Source: Clostridia bacterium
GTDB lineage: Bacteria > Bacillota > Clostridia > Christensenellales > UBA1242
DNA: 23,096 bases
Direction: 5' to 3'
Assembly (NCBI GenBank): GCA_900767835.1
Contig: CAAGAO010000014.1
Location: forward strand, 1-23,096
In this document: piece by piece, positions 6,973 to 14,776 of the stretch
Layout: every line of letters begins with the position of its first letter
Position numbering within the stretch: the stretch's first letter is position 1
Notes under the pieces: model-generated
Databases searched by the model: none
Told to the model about the DNA's origin: nothing
The model's input: the letters and a program-made list of their open reading frames with translations, nothing else
Made by a program: the position numbers and the translations under genes

Positions 6973-7118
6973 AATTAGGAGATAATTTTTACAAGCATAT
7001 GCCTAAAGAAGAAAAAGCGGTGTTTGATGATTTCTGCAAAGTGCTAGGGTTAGTGCCAACAACAATGCAAGCCTTTGTTCGTTGGTATGAATTTAAAAAG
7101 TCAGGTTTAACCTGGTAG
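6969..7118 (+). CDS. Small early prophage protein, 49 aa
   Basis: The ATG at 6969 overlaps the stop of the preceding gene as ATGA. The frame reads MKLGDNFYKHMPKEEKAVFD and ends in KKSGLTW before TAG 7116-7118. It is largely helical, with a PTTMQAFVRWYEF segment that could form a small helix-turn-helix-like fold, and has no membrane segment. The next gene starts 8 bp later behind its own GGAGG, so this is a real operon member rather than a chance frame. Function unknown. Confidence 0.6.
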   Translation: MKLGDNFYKHMPKEEKAVFDDFCKVLGLVPTTMQAFVRWYEFKKSGLTW

Positions 7119-7126
7119 GAGGATTT

Positions 7127-7486
7127 ATGGATATTGAAAAAAGAGTTAAGAAAGTTGAAGAAGAAATAAAGATGCACAAAAGTTATTTTGATTTTGTTGC
7201 AAACGGAATCAATGCTGCAGCAAGGTGTGAGTTTAAAAAGTTAGAGCAAAGTTGTTCCAAAAATGAAAATAGACTTGATTCTCTTGAAGAAGATATAGAT
7301 TTTGTTGCTGACGAAATAATCGATATTTGTGAAAAGCAAGAAAACCTACAAAAGCAAGTTGATGAGCTTGTAGAAAAAGAAACAACTCGAGAGAAAAAAG
7401 AAAAAGAGTATTACCTCATATCAATTGGCATATATGCAGGCTTACTTATTGCTCTTGTAATATTTTTACTAACAAAAATTATTTAA
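7127..7486 (+). CDS. Coiled-coil, tail-anchored membrane protein, 119 aa
   Basis: TAGGAGGA precedes the ATG. Residues 1-90 are strongly heptad-patterned and charged (DIEKRVKKVEEEIKMHKSYF; LEEDIDFVADEIIDICEKQE), followed by one hydrophobic helix at the extreme C-terminus (about 97-117, LISIGIYAGLLIALVIFLLT) with a short basic end. The bulk is therefore cytoplasmic and tail-anchored. The architecture resembles XhlA-type phage accessory proteins, but no lysin is present here, so a role in virion assembly at the membrane or in exclusion is as likely. It closes the early operon; a 336-bp non-coding stretch follows. Confidence 0.65.
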   Translation: MDIEKRVKKVEEEIKMHKSYFDFVANGINAAARCEFKKLEQSCSKNENRLDSLEEDIDFVADEIIDICEKQENLQKQVDELVEKETTREKKEKEYYLISIGIYAGLLIALVIFLLTKII

Positions 7487-7822
7487 AAATCTAAACTGGG
7501 TTTGGTAATAGAACAATAATGTTTTCTCATATTCTCATAGTGTTTTGGTTTTTTCTTTCCCCAAACATAACCCTTTTAATATATAAAAATGGTTTAGCCG
7601 TTCTAATAAATCATTTTACAAAGTGAGTTAAAATCCCGCTCCACCCAGTATTTTATGTCAGCTAGAATGTTTAGGATTGGTCATTCGTTTAAGGTCGCAC
7701 CTTAGGGCTGACGCCATTGTCCCTTGCGGACTTTTATCCCCTTGTTACTAGTAATGTATATACATAGCCCTGGAGTTATGTATATACGGCTAGATAAACA
7801 AATTAAAAGTGAGTTTTAATTT
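7487..7822 (+). other. Structured non-coding region between early and late blocks
   Basis: No convincing gene lies here. From about 7630 the DNA becomes clearly more GC-rich than its surroundings and folds well. GTCAGCT (7657-7663) pairs with GGCTGAC (7706-7712) around the small hairpin TAAGGT-CGC-ACCTTA (7690-7704). A perfect 11-bp stem, GTATATACATA/TATGTATATAC (7756-7766 with 7777-7787), has a 10-nt loop. AGGGCT at 7704-7709 can also pair with AGCCCT at 7766-7771. This could be a structured leader of the late operon or an origin element of single-stranded phage DNA. No good sigma-A promoter was found. Confidence 0.5.
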
Positions 7823-7996
7823 ATGAAAAAAAATAGACAAAAACCATATGTAGTATTAACCAAAGCCGGCAATTATTATTTTTCAAACAAAAGAAGAGCC
7901 TATGCTTTTGCTAAAGCTAACAGTGGTTTTTTTGATAAAACGGAGAATTATCTTGCTCAGGAGAAACATAGAGCAAGATTAAAGGAGGTGATATAA
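7823..7996 (+). CDS. Small basic prophage protein, 57 aa
   Basis: The frame from ATG 7823 to TAA 7994-7996 encodes MKKNRQKPYVVLTKAGNYYF and ends RARLKEVI. It is rich in Lys/Arg and aromatic residues, with a likely beta-hairpin (YVVLTKAGNYYF) and a basic helix (NKRRAYAFAKANSG). Such a small, basic, aromatic protein could bind nucleic acid, as the single-strand-binding protein of filamentous phages does, but it is shorter than known ones and no motif proves it. The ribosome binding site is weak (AAAGTGAG, 12 nt upstream). The downstream non-coding gap of 63 bp holds the palindrome at 8031. Confidence 0.5.
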   Translation: MKKNRQKPYVVLTKAGNYYFSNKRRAYAFAKANSGFFDKTENYLAQEKHRARLKEVI

Positions 7997-8030
7997 CTTA
8001 ATACTTTTATTCCAAATTAAAAAACATTTC

Positions 8031-8044
8031 GAGGGCTAGCCCTC
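8031..8044. repeat. 14-bp perfect palindrome before the 705-aa gene
   Basis: GAGGGCTAGCCCTC ends 5 nt upstream of the AAAAGGAG ribosome binding site at 8047-8054. It can form a hairpin in the mRNA just ahead of the initiation region, or act as a protein binding site. Confidence 0.5.
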
Positions 8045-8059
8045 TTAAAAGGAGAAAGA

Positions 8060-10177
8060 ATGATAAGTTTTTTTATAAATATATACGACCACCTGCTAGG
8101 TCTTAGTATAGGAATTCTAGTTGGCTCATTGCTAGCAATATTGCTATGTGCGATTATTAAACAACTTGGCAACAAAATTGTTACTACAATATTAATTGTT
8201 GCTACGGCATTGCTTGGTGGTATTACTGGATATTGGATACAGGACAAGTATTTTATAGACCATAGCAAAGAATTGCCAACACCTCAAGAGCAAGTGAAAG
8301 AGTTAGAGAAAAATTTAAAAGCAGGTTGGACAAATGCAAATGGTGGTTGGACTTTTGCTCAAATTGATAAAGCACAGTCTGATAGTGATTGTCCAACAAT
8401 AGATGACCAAATAATTAATATGAATTGTTATAATTTTGACCCATATATTGTTTTTAGTTTTTATGATAATGATATATATCAAAACATATTGTTCTACAAA
8501 TCAACAAATGGACTTATTTTAGACGGAATGATAAATGTAACAGCAGATATGAATGTTACGGGGTTCTGGATATTTAAATCATACAAGATTGATACATTCA
8601 AATGGATATTTGAGCAAGATATTGAACCATATTACAATGCGGTGTATGGCTGGTTAGGTGATTTTAAATATGATAATTTGGTTTCGATTTCTCGACAAGA
8701 AATGAAATTTGTTAAATCATATACTAGTGCATATTTGAATGGTACTGAAGCAACATCTTATTCAATAAAACAAGCCAACAAATTGACGGCAGATAATGCG
8801 ACATCACATTTTATTAAATTTGATAATGTTGAATTAATTGGGTCAGCGGAAACGTCTTTTAGAGTTATTAATTCTTATTACAATTATCTATACTCTCAAG
8901 TATATTCATCAGAATTTAATTCAACTAAACTTATAGATTCTACAACAAGTATGTGCGTTCCTATCCCAGATGACAAACAATCAAAATACCCAATTAAAGA
9001 AGATGTTAAAGCAGATTATGATAACGCAGAATATTATGGTGTCTATCGTTGTGACATTGCAGTTAACTTAACCTACAAACAAGGTAATAAGACTATTGAA
9101 ACAAGTAACAAAAACAAAGAGTATATTAAAAAGATTTCTGGAGATGAAAAAACAAAAGATTTAATTAAAGTTGATAAGATAGAATCTAAGAACATATATT
9201 CCAAAGTTAATATCTCTTTTAGAGATATAAAAAGTAGCAATATTTCTAACTTAAATTTGGCAGACACACCAGTAAATATAACATTTACATCAGCAGACAA
9301 TAAACAATCAAAAGTGGTGTGTATAGATAGTTTAACTAAATTAAATGACGGTTTAAGTTTGTTATTTTTAAAAGATAAAACTTGGAATTACTCAATAGAT
9401 AGTCAAGCTTTGGTTTTTGATAACGCAATAGGGGCTTTTAATTTGACATCAACAAACAGTAAATTAACATTCGACTATTATTATTTAAACGGCTACATTG
9501 TTGCTTCGGTTGGACTTAATCCTGTAGGGACTGTAGACCAATCGCAATTTGATTTGTCGGTTAATCCAGTTAAAATTGTGTTAACAAATATAAAATCAAA
9601 AAAGACAACCGAGTTTACATTTAATAACAATAATATGCTTAATACCAGACTGTCGCAATTATTAGAGTTGGGCGATTACTCATACTCAATATTATCAGAC
9701 AAATTAATATTTGCAAGCACATCTGGAACTTTAACAATAACTCAAACTGATAGGGTAATGCTATTCAATTATGCATTAAATTCAGATGTTGATAATTACA
9801 CATTTACGGTTGTTAGTCAAGGTAGAATGGCAAATTCTGGTATTGATATATTTTCAAACGATACCAACATTTTGGAAGTACTTAAATCTGATTATCCGTT
9901 ATTAACAGTTGAAGATATTAAAATTGGGGTCACAATTTATTCTTCTGAGCAAAAGATATTAATTGATAAAACATTCAACACTACAGTAAAAGGAACAACA
10001 ACTTTAGCTAGCGAGGTATTATCATTAACTGCATTAGATGACTACTATGGTCAAACATTAACAGTTCAATTAAAAATTCAATTATCAAACGGAAAATTAT
10101 TCTTAAGCGAACCATTCACTTTTACTCACAATATCCACAATGGTATTACTTTTGAGTTTAATTTTTCAATTAATTAA
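8060..10177 (+). CDS. Large membrane-anchored exported protein, 705 aa (virion/adsorption candidate)
   Basis: AAAAGGAG precedes the ATG. Two hydrophobic helices lie at about residues 10-33 (LLGLSIGILVGSLLAILLCA) and 39-59 (IVTTILIVATALLGGITGYW), followed by about 640 residues of Asn/Ser/Thr/Tyr-rich, predominantly beta sequence without further helices, so the bulk may be outside the membrane. The C-terminal half contains two diverged copies of a domain of about 100 aa, starting near residues 402 (PVNITFTS) and 503 (PVKIVLTN) and each running through a YSI..L.F....G.L.. pattern. A third, more distant beta domain ends the protein. Leading the late block before zot, it occupies the place of minor coat or adsorption proteins of filamentous phages. 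Sequence family not recognised. Confidence 0.75.
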   Translation: MISFFINIYDHLLGLSIGILVGSLLAILLCAIIKQLGNKIVTTILIVATALLGGITGYWIQDKYFIDHSKELPTPQEQVKELEKNLKAGWTNANGGWTFAQIDKAQSDSDCPTIDDQIINMNCYNFDPYIVFSFYDNDIYQNILFYKSTNGLILDGMINVTADMNVTGFWIFKSYKIDTFKWIFEQDIEPYYNAVYGWLGDFKYDNLVSISRQEMKFVKSYTSAYLNGTEATSYSIKQANKLTADNATSHFIKFDNVELIGSAETSFRVINSYYNYLYSQVYSSEFNSTKLIDSTTSMCVPIPDDKQSKYPIKEDVKADYDNAEYYGVYRCDIAVNLTYKQGNKTIETSNKNKEYIKKISGDEKTKDLIKVDKIESKNIYSKVNISFRDIKSSNISNLNLADTPVNITFTSADNKQSKVVCIDSLTKLNDGLSLLFLKDKTWNYSIDSQALVFDNAIGAFNLTSTNSKLTFDYYYLNGYIVASVGLNPVGTVDQSQFDLSVNPVKIVLTNIKSKKTTEFTFNNNNMLNTRLSQLLELGDYSYSILSDKLIFASTSGTLTITQTDRVMLFNYALNSDVDNYTFTVVSQGRMANSGIDIFSNDTNILEVLKSDYPLLTVEDIKIGVTIYSSEQKILIDKTFNTTVKGTTTLASEVLSLTALDDYYGQTLTVQLKIQLSNGKLFLSEPFTFTHNIHNGITFEFNFSIN

Positions 10178-10188
10178 AAGGAGGTTAA

Positions 10189-10695
10189 ATGAAATACTTA
10201 AAAAAAATATTAATCGCACTTGTTTTAATATTGGTTATTGGTATTGTTACATATTTTCTAATTAGAGCAAAACCAAAACCGAAACCTGAAGAACCAACAC
10301 AAAATGCAACACTTAATATATCAATTACTCAAGACATATGCAGTGGCGGATATATTCCGCCAAGTTATTTTGAATTAAAAACAATTGAAGATTTAAATTC
10401 AAATTTTAAAATAACTTTAACAATCAAGAACACGGATGAAAAAGGTGTTGTATATACACACAGTCACAATAGTGCTGAAGATGAAACTCAAAATGGTTAC
10501 TATTGCTATTGTCGTTTTGCAAATGACGAAATCTCGAGTCCTGAGGTGACGGGTGAGTTGGTTGTTGGTAATACATATACCGCCACACTCACTTTAGAAC
10601 TCGAAGGCAAAACATTTGAAAGCAACGCCTTGTCATTCGAGTTTAAGTCTTGTACTTTGCACTCTGTTGTGTGGCAATTAAAAACCAATCCTTAA
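10189..10695 (+). CDS. Membrane-anchored exported protein, 168 aa
   Basis: A strong AAAAGGAGG site lies 12 bp after the previous stop. One N-terminal helix (residues 7-24, ILIALVLILVIGIVTYFL) follows a basic MKYLKK start. A proline/lysine spacer (AKPKPKPEEPTQ) then leads to an exported beta-rich domain of about 130 aa with several cysteines (DICSGGY, YYCYCRF, FKSCTL) that could form disulphides. The segment TATLTLELEGKTFESNALSF resembles the end of the 705-aa protein (LTVQLKIQLSNGKLFLSEPF), suggesting a shared beta fold. There is no lipobox. A structural or adsorption role beside the neighbouring genes is inferred from context only. Confidence 0.7.
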   Translation: MKYLKKILIALVLILVIGIVTYFLIRAKPKPKPEEPTQNATLNISITQDICSGGYIPPSYFELKTIEDLNSNFKITLTIKNTDEKGVVYTHSHNSAEDETQNGYYCYCRFANDEISSPEVTGELVVGNTYTATLTLELEGKTFESNALSFEFKSCTLHSVVWQLKTNP

Positions 10696-10727
10696 AATCA
10701 ATCCAAAATTTTAAGGAGAATAATATC

Positions 10728-10973
10728 ATGAATAAATTTTTTATTTGGCTGGCAAGCATTTTAGGCACAATTTTAATAATTGTAGTTGCCGGTGTTGTAA
10801 TTTATAACAACTCGCCAAAGTTTAAGAACTGGGTGGACGGCTTAAAGGATAAAATAGAAAAACCCAAAGATGACAAATCTAAAGAAGATGAAACCAACAA
10901 GGACAACAAAGAAGAAGTTGCTGGAGCGACAGTTATGTTTGAAAACAACCAATTAATAGTTGTAATTTCTTAA
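10728..10973 (+). CDS. Small single-helix membrane protein, 81 aa
   Basis: The start chosen is ATG 10728 behind AAGGAGA; the frame is open further upstream but only inside the previous gene. A membrane helix at residues 5-27 (FIWLASILGTILIIVVAGVV) is followed by a highly charged KPKDDKSKEDETNKDNKEE linker and a short hydrophobic end (VMFENNQLIVVIS). By size and single helix it is a candidate minor coat protein. It does not match the usual major coat plan of signal peptide, acidic segment, helix and basic tail, so the major coat remains unidentified. Confidence 0.65.
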   Translation: MNKFFIWLASILGTILIIVVAGVVIYNNSPKFKNWVDGLKDKIEKPKDDKSKEDETNKDNKEEVAGATVMFENNQLIVVIS

Positions 10974-10984
10974 AAGGAGGGAGT

Positions 10985-12349
10985 ATGAAATATTTAAAAT
11001 TTCTTTTCTTGGCAATTGTGATAGTTTGCTTAAGTATATCGTTCTATAATATCTTTACACTAGATAGAACAAATACAGATTTAAACACCAAACTAGAACA
11101 AACAGAAAAGACCTACTCAGGGCGTATAGATTCTATGACTAAATATCAAGAGGGGCTTTGTGCCAAAATATCAAAACTTCAAGACAATGTTTCAAGTTTA
11201 CAAACCTCATACAATAACTTACAAGAAACATATCAAGCATATGTTGATGAGAACGAACTTAAACTCGAGAACTTAAAAACCGAACTTGCAGAAGTTAAAG
11301 CCTCACTTGCTGACTTACAAGCAAACTCGGATGTCGATAAAGCAAAGATTGCAGAACTTCAAACAAAGATTGCAAACCTAGAAAAATCAATAGACGAAAA
11401 GAATGTTTCAATCGAGCAACTAAACTCAACAATCGAAACCCAAAAGGCTACTATAGCCGAACTCAACAAAACAATAACCGACTTAACAAATGATTTAAAT
11501 TCAGACCTATCTCAATTAACTTTCTACAATAATTTAATGGAGGGAACTGTAACTGAAATAACTGCTGAAGATTTAAAAGGCGTTACTAAAATTAGAGATT
11601 ATGCGTTTTATAATAATAAAGTACTTACTTCTGTAAGTTTGCCTGAGACTGTTACAAGTATAGGTACTAGTGCTTTTGAATGTTGTATTTCACTAACTTC
11701 TATTACCATTAATTATGGTCTTTCTGATATTGATTTTCGTGCATTTTGTAAATGTATAAATCTAACATCAATATCTATACCAAATTCTGTTACTAGTTTG
11801 GGTGACAAAGTTTTCTCTGATTGTTCTGGGTTGACTTCAATAACTATTCCAGATAGTGTTACTAGTATTGGTGGCGAAGCCTTTTCTGGTTGTTCTGGAT
11901 TGACTTCAATAACTATACCAAATGGTGTTACCACTATAAGAGCAGGTATCTTTTTGAATTGTGTTAACTTAACTTCAATAACCATACCAAACGGTGTAAC
12001 AAGTATAGGTTCTGCCGCATTCTCAGTCTGCTCTAAATTATCTTCAATAATTATACCAGATGGGGTAAAGAATATATATAATAATGCTTTTGAGTCTTGT
12101 AAAAGTTTGACAACAATAACTATACCAGCAAGTGTTGAATTTCTTGGTTGTTTTTCATTTCATGGTTGTAGTTTATTGGAATCAATCATCATACTTGGAA
12201 AAGTTGAGAGTAGTACTGCTTCACCAATATCTTCTTGTCCTGTACTTAAAACAATCAAAGTTCCAGCACAATATTTGGAGTATTATAAAACATATCAATT
12301 TTTTTCTAATTATGCTGACAAAATAGTTGCAATAGAAGAAACAGCATAG
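10985..12349 (+). CDS. Anchored coiled-coil plus BspA-type leucine-rich-repeat protein, 454 aa
   Basis: AAAAGGAGGG precedes the ATG. There are three parts: an N-terminal anchor (residues 5-22, KFLFLAIVIVCLSISFYN); a long coiled coil (about 30-180) with clear heptads such as LQDNVSSLQTSYNNLQETY and ELQTKIANLEKSIDEKNVSI; and about ten 23-residue LRR_5/BspA-type repeats (about 195-430) of the form SGLTSITIPDSVTSIGGEAF. The stalk-plus-solenoid layout is that of a surface-binding fibre. Just ahead of the zot-like gene it fits a receptor-binding protein at the virion tip, or a lysogenic-conversion adhesin for the host. The LRR class differs from the DUF285 repeats of the host gene at 1-1106, although both are called BspA-like. 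Confidence 0.85.
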   Translation: MKYLKFLFLAIVIVCLSISFYNIFTLDRTNTDLNTKLEQTEKTYSGRIDSMTKYQEGLCAKISKLQDNVSSLQTSYNNLQETYQAYVDENELKLENLKTELAEVKASLADLQANSDVDKAKIAELQTKIANLEKSIDEKNVSIEQLNSTIETQKATIAELNKTITDLTNDLNSDLSQLTFYNNLMEGTVTEITAEDLKGVTKIRDYAFYNNKVLTSVSLPETVTSIGTSAFECCISLTSITINYGLSDIDFRAFCKCINLTSISIPNSVTSLGDKVFSDCSGLTSITIPDSVTSIGGEAFSGCSGLTSITIPNGVTTIRAGIFLNCVNLTSITIPNGVTSIGSAAFSVCSKLSSIIIPDGVKNIYNNAFESCKSLTTITIPASVEFLGCFSFHGCSLLESIIILGKVESSTASPISSCPVLKTIKVPAQYLEYYKTYQFFSNYADKIVAIEETA

Positions 12350-12376
12350 AAACAATCTAATTAAAGGAAATTGTCA

Positions 12377-13600
12377 ATGTTTCAGTTTTTTAAAGATTTT
12401 GATTGGAGTAAAATCAAAATTGATATTACCAAAATTCTTGGTCGTTGTTATTACTTTAATCAAGCCTTAATTTGGTGGCTAATAGATTTGATTGTCTTTG
12501 TTGCTTTTGGAGTAAGTTTTAAAACCTTGCTTGTTGCAATACCACTTGGAGTTGTTACTTTTCTAACAACTCTCAACTGGGTTAGAACATTAATCTATGC
12601 CACCTTATGCAAAGGCACATATTCTAAACTAGAAGATTTGTACGACCGCTCAAATGCTTTGCAAGGTGTACCAGGTTGCGGTAAAACATCAACAATAAAT
12701 CAATCTGGATATTTGTTTGCTAAAAAGCAATGGAAAACACTCCGACATGAGTATTGGCAAATAATGAGTAAGCCTTTTGATTTGTTGCCCAAAAAACTTC
12801 AAGATAAATACCAAGAAGTAATCAGAGCATATAACTTTTACAAAAAATATGAAGATACACATATCCCTTGCTTACATAGTTTTATTACAATCGAAGTAAA
12901 TGGACGCAAGTCCCACAGTTTAACCAAAGGACATCTCTTGCAGGCAAGTCCTTTGCCTTACCGCTCGGTTTGGGTATGTGATGAAATCTCATCACTGTTC
13001 CCAAACTCAGTTAAAGGTAATGTTAAAGACCAAAACCGAAAACTTGCGGAACTGTGTCGTTGGATAAGACACTTTACCGACTCTTATGCGTTCTTTGCCG
13101 ATATTCGATTTGGTGACGCATTCCTTGCTATTCGCTCAGGCTGTGGCTGTGTTTTAACTTTAGAGAAAAAACAAAAGTGGGTGCTTAAACCTGTGTTCTT
13201 AATATCAATACTTAATTTCATTTATTCACTCATAGATTTTGATTTTTACCTTCTAAGAATGGTAAAGCCAAATAGTAGTTCGTTTAACAAACATAAAGCG
13301 AATCTACGCAAGTCATCTCATCGTTATTCAAGGTTTGTTAAATGGCTCAAAAAACTCATATCTTGCGTTGGTTATCGTGAGTATTACTATTGTAAGGCTG
13401 GCAGTAAAGAACAAGCCGAAGATAATGTTAAAACCTCTCGAGGTAGATATTACTTTAAGTCTTGCCTTGATGTAAATTACAACGATAGGGCTTTTAAAAA
13501 CCTTTATAGTTGTAAAGAAATGAGTTTTGTCGAACCAGATAACTTAGGTATCGAAATGTCCAAAGATGAGCTTAATAAAATGCTCGGTAGAACAGATTAG
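12377..13600 (+). CDS. Zot/pI-like P-loop ATPase for filamentous phage assembly/export
   Basis: Morphogenesis ATPases of this family (M13 pI, CTX-phi Zot) drive extrusion of phage through the envelope. Walker A GVPGCGKT is at residues 97-104. Walker B is VWVCDE (D202, E203) followed by ISSLFPNS, matching the Zot signature DE..xFP. Next come RWIRHFTDSYAFFADIRFGDAF and a further arginine, corresponding to the RH...D...tQ...id..iR region. Two membrane helices precede the ATPase (about 30-48 and 50-66), unlike M13 pI where one helix follows it; another hydrophobic stretch lies near 272-296. ATG 12377 is chosen over a TTG two codons earlier because AAAGGA is 8 nt before it. It is the last gene of the late block and is followed directly by the large hairpin. 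Confidence 0.85.
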   Translation: MFQFFKDFDWSKIKIDITKILGRCYYFNQALIWWLIDLIVFVAFGVSFKTLLVAIPLGVVTFLTTLNWVRTLIYATLCKGTYSKLEDLYDRSNALQGVPGCGKTSTINQSGYLFAKKQWKTLRHEYWQIMSKPFDLLPKKLQDKYQEVIRAYNFYKKYEDTHIPCLHSFITIEVNGRKSHSLTKGHLLQASPLPYRSVWVCDEISSLFPNSVKGNVKDQNRKLAELCRWIRHFTDSYAFFADIRFGDAFLAIRSGCGCVLTLEKKQKWVLKPVFLISILNFIYSLIDFDFYLLRMVKPNSSSFNKHKANLRKSSHRYSRFVKWLKKLISCVGYREYYYCKAGSKEQAEDNVKTSRGRYYFKSCLDVNYNDRAFKNLYSCKEMSFVEPDNLGIEMSKDELNKMLGRTD

Positions 13601-13735
13601 TTTTAATTGTTAATTTTATTTGTCAGAATATATATTTTAGCCTTTTATTGTGTTTTAAAAGAAGATATATGCTTCAGCATATACTTCAAAACACAAAAAA
13701 GGCAAAATATACTGACAAATAAATAAATTAAAACT
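13599..13735. other. Long imperfect hairpin after zot: packaging signal/origin candidate
   Basis: The arms run outward from the apex GCTTCAGC (13671-13678). The left arm begins at the zot stop codon with AGTTTTAATT and the right arm ends with AATTAAAACT at 13735. Matching blocks include ATTTGTCAG/CTGACAAAT, GCCTTTT/AAAAGGC, TGTGTTTT/AAAACACA and ATATGCT/AGCATAT, separated by small bulges. The structure is about 137 nt. In M13 the packaging hairpin and origins fill the intergenic region after the last morphogenesis gene; position and form match here. A transcription terminator role is also possible. Confidence 0.65.
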
Positions 13736-13785
13736 AAAGTTACAAGCAACATCAAACACAATATTTAAAAACATATCCTAATACA

Positions 13786-13891
13786 AAAAGTTGCTTGCAA
13801 CTTTTGAAATTAAAATAAAAAAACATAATGTAAAAATATATAAAATTGACCTTATTCAAAATTTTGCGTTAGCAAAATTTTAAGTGGTCAA
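13786..13891. other. Two further hairpins in the zot-downstream intergenic region
   Basis: AAAAGTTGC-TT-GCAACTTTT (13786-13805) is a tight 9-bp hairpin. AAAATTTTGC-GTTA-GCAAAATTTT (13858-13881) is a 10-bp hairpin enclosed by TTGACC (13846-13851) and GGTCAA (13886-13891). With the large hairpin they make nearly the whole 317-bp gap between zot and the next gene palindromic, as in phage origins. The gap contains no gene. Confidence 0.55.
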
Positions 13892-13917
13892 AAAAGAATA
13901 ATAAAGGAGTAAAAATT

Positions 13918-14169
13918 ATGGAAAATATATTAATGCAATATAGAAACAACTCAGGTTGTACATACAGAACCCTAGCACGAAAAATTAATACAATATTGAT
14001 TAAAAATGGTTCTGATTTGCGTGTTTCGCACGAAAGCGTAGAAGATTATGCCAAAAGCAAAAAAATCCGCCCAAGATACGAAGAAATATCAGACGCAATC
14101 GCTCAACTTATTGGTTGTACAACAAAAGAGTTTCTAGCAAGCCTTCGTGCTTGCAAAAAGGCAGGCTAA
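13918..14169 (+). CDS. Small prophage protein, 83 aa, possible helix-turn-helix
   Basis: AAAGGAG is well spaced before the ATG. The product is basic and mostly helical: SGCTYRTLARKINTILIKNG, then SHESVEDYAKSKKIRPRYEE and a last helix EISDAIAQLIGCTTKEFLAS. The order of helices and the phrase SVEDYAKSKKIRP suggest an XRE-like DNA-binding fold, but the match is not strong. As the first gene after the hairpin cluster it could control or initiate replication of the element, or copy number. It is followed after one base by the next gene. Confidence 0.6.
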   Translation: MENILMQYRNNSGCTYRTLARKINTILIKNGSDLRVSHESVEDYAKSKKIRPRYEEISDAIAQLIGCTTKEFLASLRACKKAG

Positions 14170-14170
14170 A

Positions 14171-14776
14171 ATGAAATTTACAATATCAAATAAATTTATG
14201 TCTAAACTACAAAAAAGCACCCGCATAAGAGATTGGTGGTTCTCAAACCACACCGCCAAAAAGATGTGGAAACGTATTAAGAAGATATATAAGACATACT
14301 ACAAACAAACACACGCTACATCACCAATAGAACAACTTACAGTCTATCCCGAAGATTTTAATAAACAATCGAACGAAACAATCGAACGCGGATTAAATCT
14401 GTTTGTAAATCAAGGCGGGCTTAAGTCTTGGAGCAATCAAACAGTACAAAATGCAGACGCATATTTACTCGTCTTTAATCTTGAAAATCGCTCACAGGAA
14501 AGAATTTCAAAACCCAATAGAGCAGTTTTAGACCGCACACCTCAAGAAATTAATCTAACTGAGCTTAATCTTGAGCCAATAACTCAGTCTGAAGAAAATG
14601 TATATACAACATCTGCAGAAAATGTATATACAAAACCTGAAGCACCAAACAACAATACAAAAGTAGATTCTACTGCATTAATTAATCCAGAGCAAGAAAT
14701 ATACGAAGACGATGCCGAAAATTTTGAAGCTGAATATACAGAAGATGACTATGACAATGCGGACTCACCATTTTAA
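14171..14776 (+). CDS. Prophage protein, 201 aa, basic N-terminus and acidic tail
   Basis: The ATG at 14171 is one base after the previous stop; upstream in-frame codons lie inside the previous gene. Residues 1-50 are rich in Lys, Arg and Trp (RIRDWWFSNHTAKKMWKRIK), the middle is neutral, and the tail is very acidic (EDDAENFEAEYTEDDYDNAD). A short peptide repeat ENVYTTSA-ENVYTKPE lies near residues 142-157; its codons contain two copies of TGTATATACA 24 bp apart. The charge split suggests a nucleic-acid or partner-binding adaptor, but no family is recognised. Confidence 0.6.
   Translation: MKFTISNKFMSKLQKSTRIRDWWFSNHTAKKMWKRIKKIYKTYYKQTHATSPIEQLTVYPEDFNKQSNETIERGLNLFVNQGGLKSWSNQTVQNADAYLLVFNLENRSQERISKPNRAVLDRTPQEINLTELNLEPITQSEENVYTTSAENVYTKPEAPNNNTKVDSTALINPEQEIYEDDAENFEAEYTEDDYDNADSPF

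Noticed and set aside
7127..7486. Holin/XhlA lysis gene
   Set aside because: The coiled-coil plus C-terminal helix layout is similar, but no endolysin or second holin is in the element, so lysis is unsupported.
7519..7626. A 35-codon frame with one hydrophobic segment in the early-late gap, tempting as a major coat gene
   Set aside because: No ribosome binding site, no signal peptide plus mature-coat layout, and no basic end; hydrophobic codons are easy to get by chance in T-rich DNA.
7497..7650. A tRNA-like 3' end (TTAAAATCCCGCTCCACCC) in the prophage
   Set aside because: The T stem has a mismatch and no matching acceptor strand or anticodon arm lies at the correct distance.
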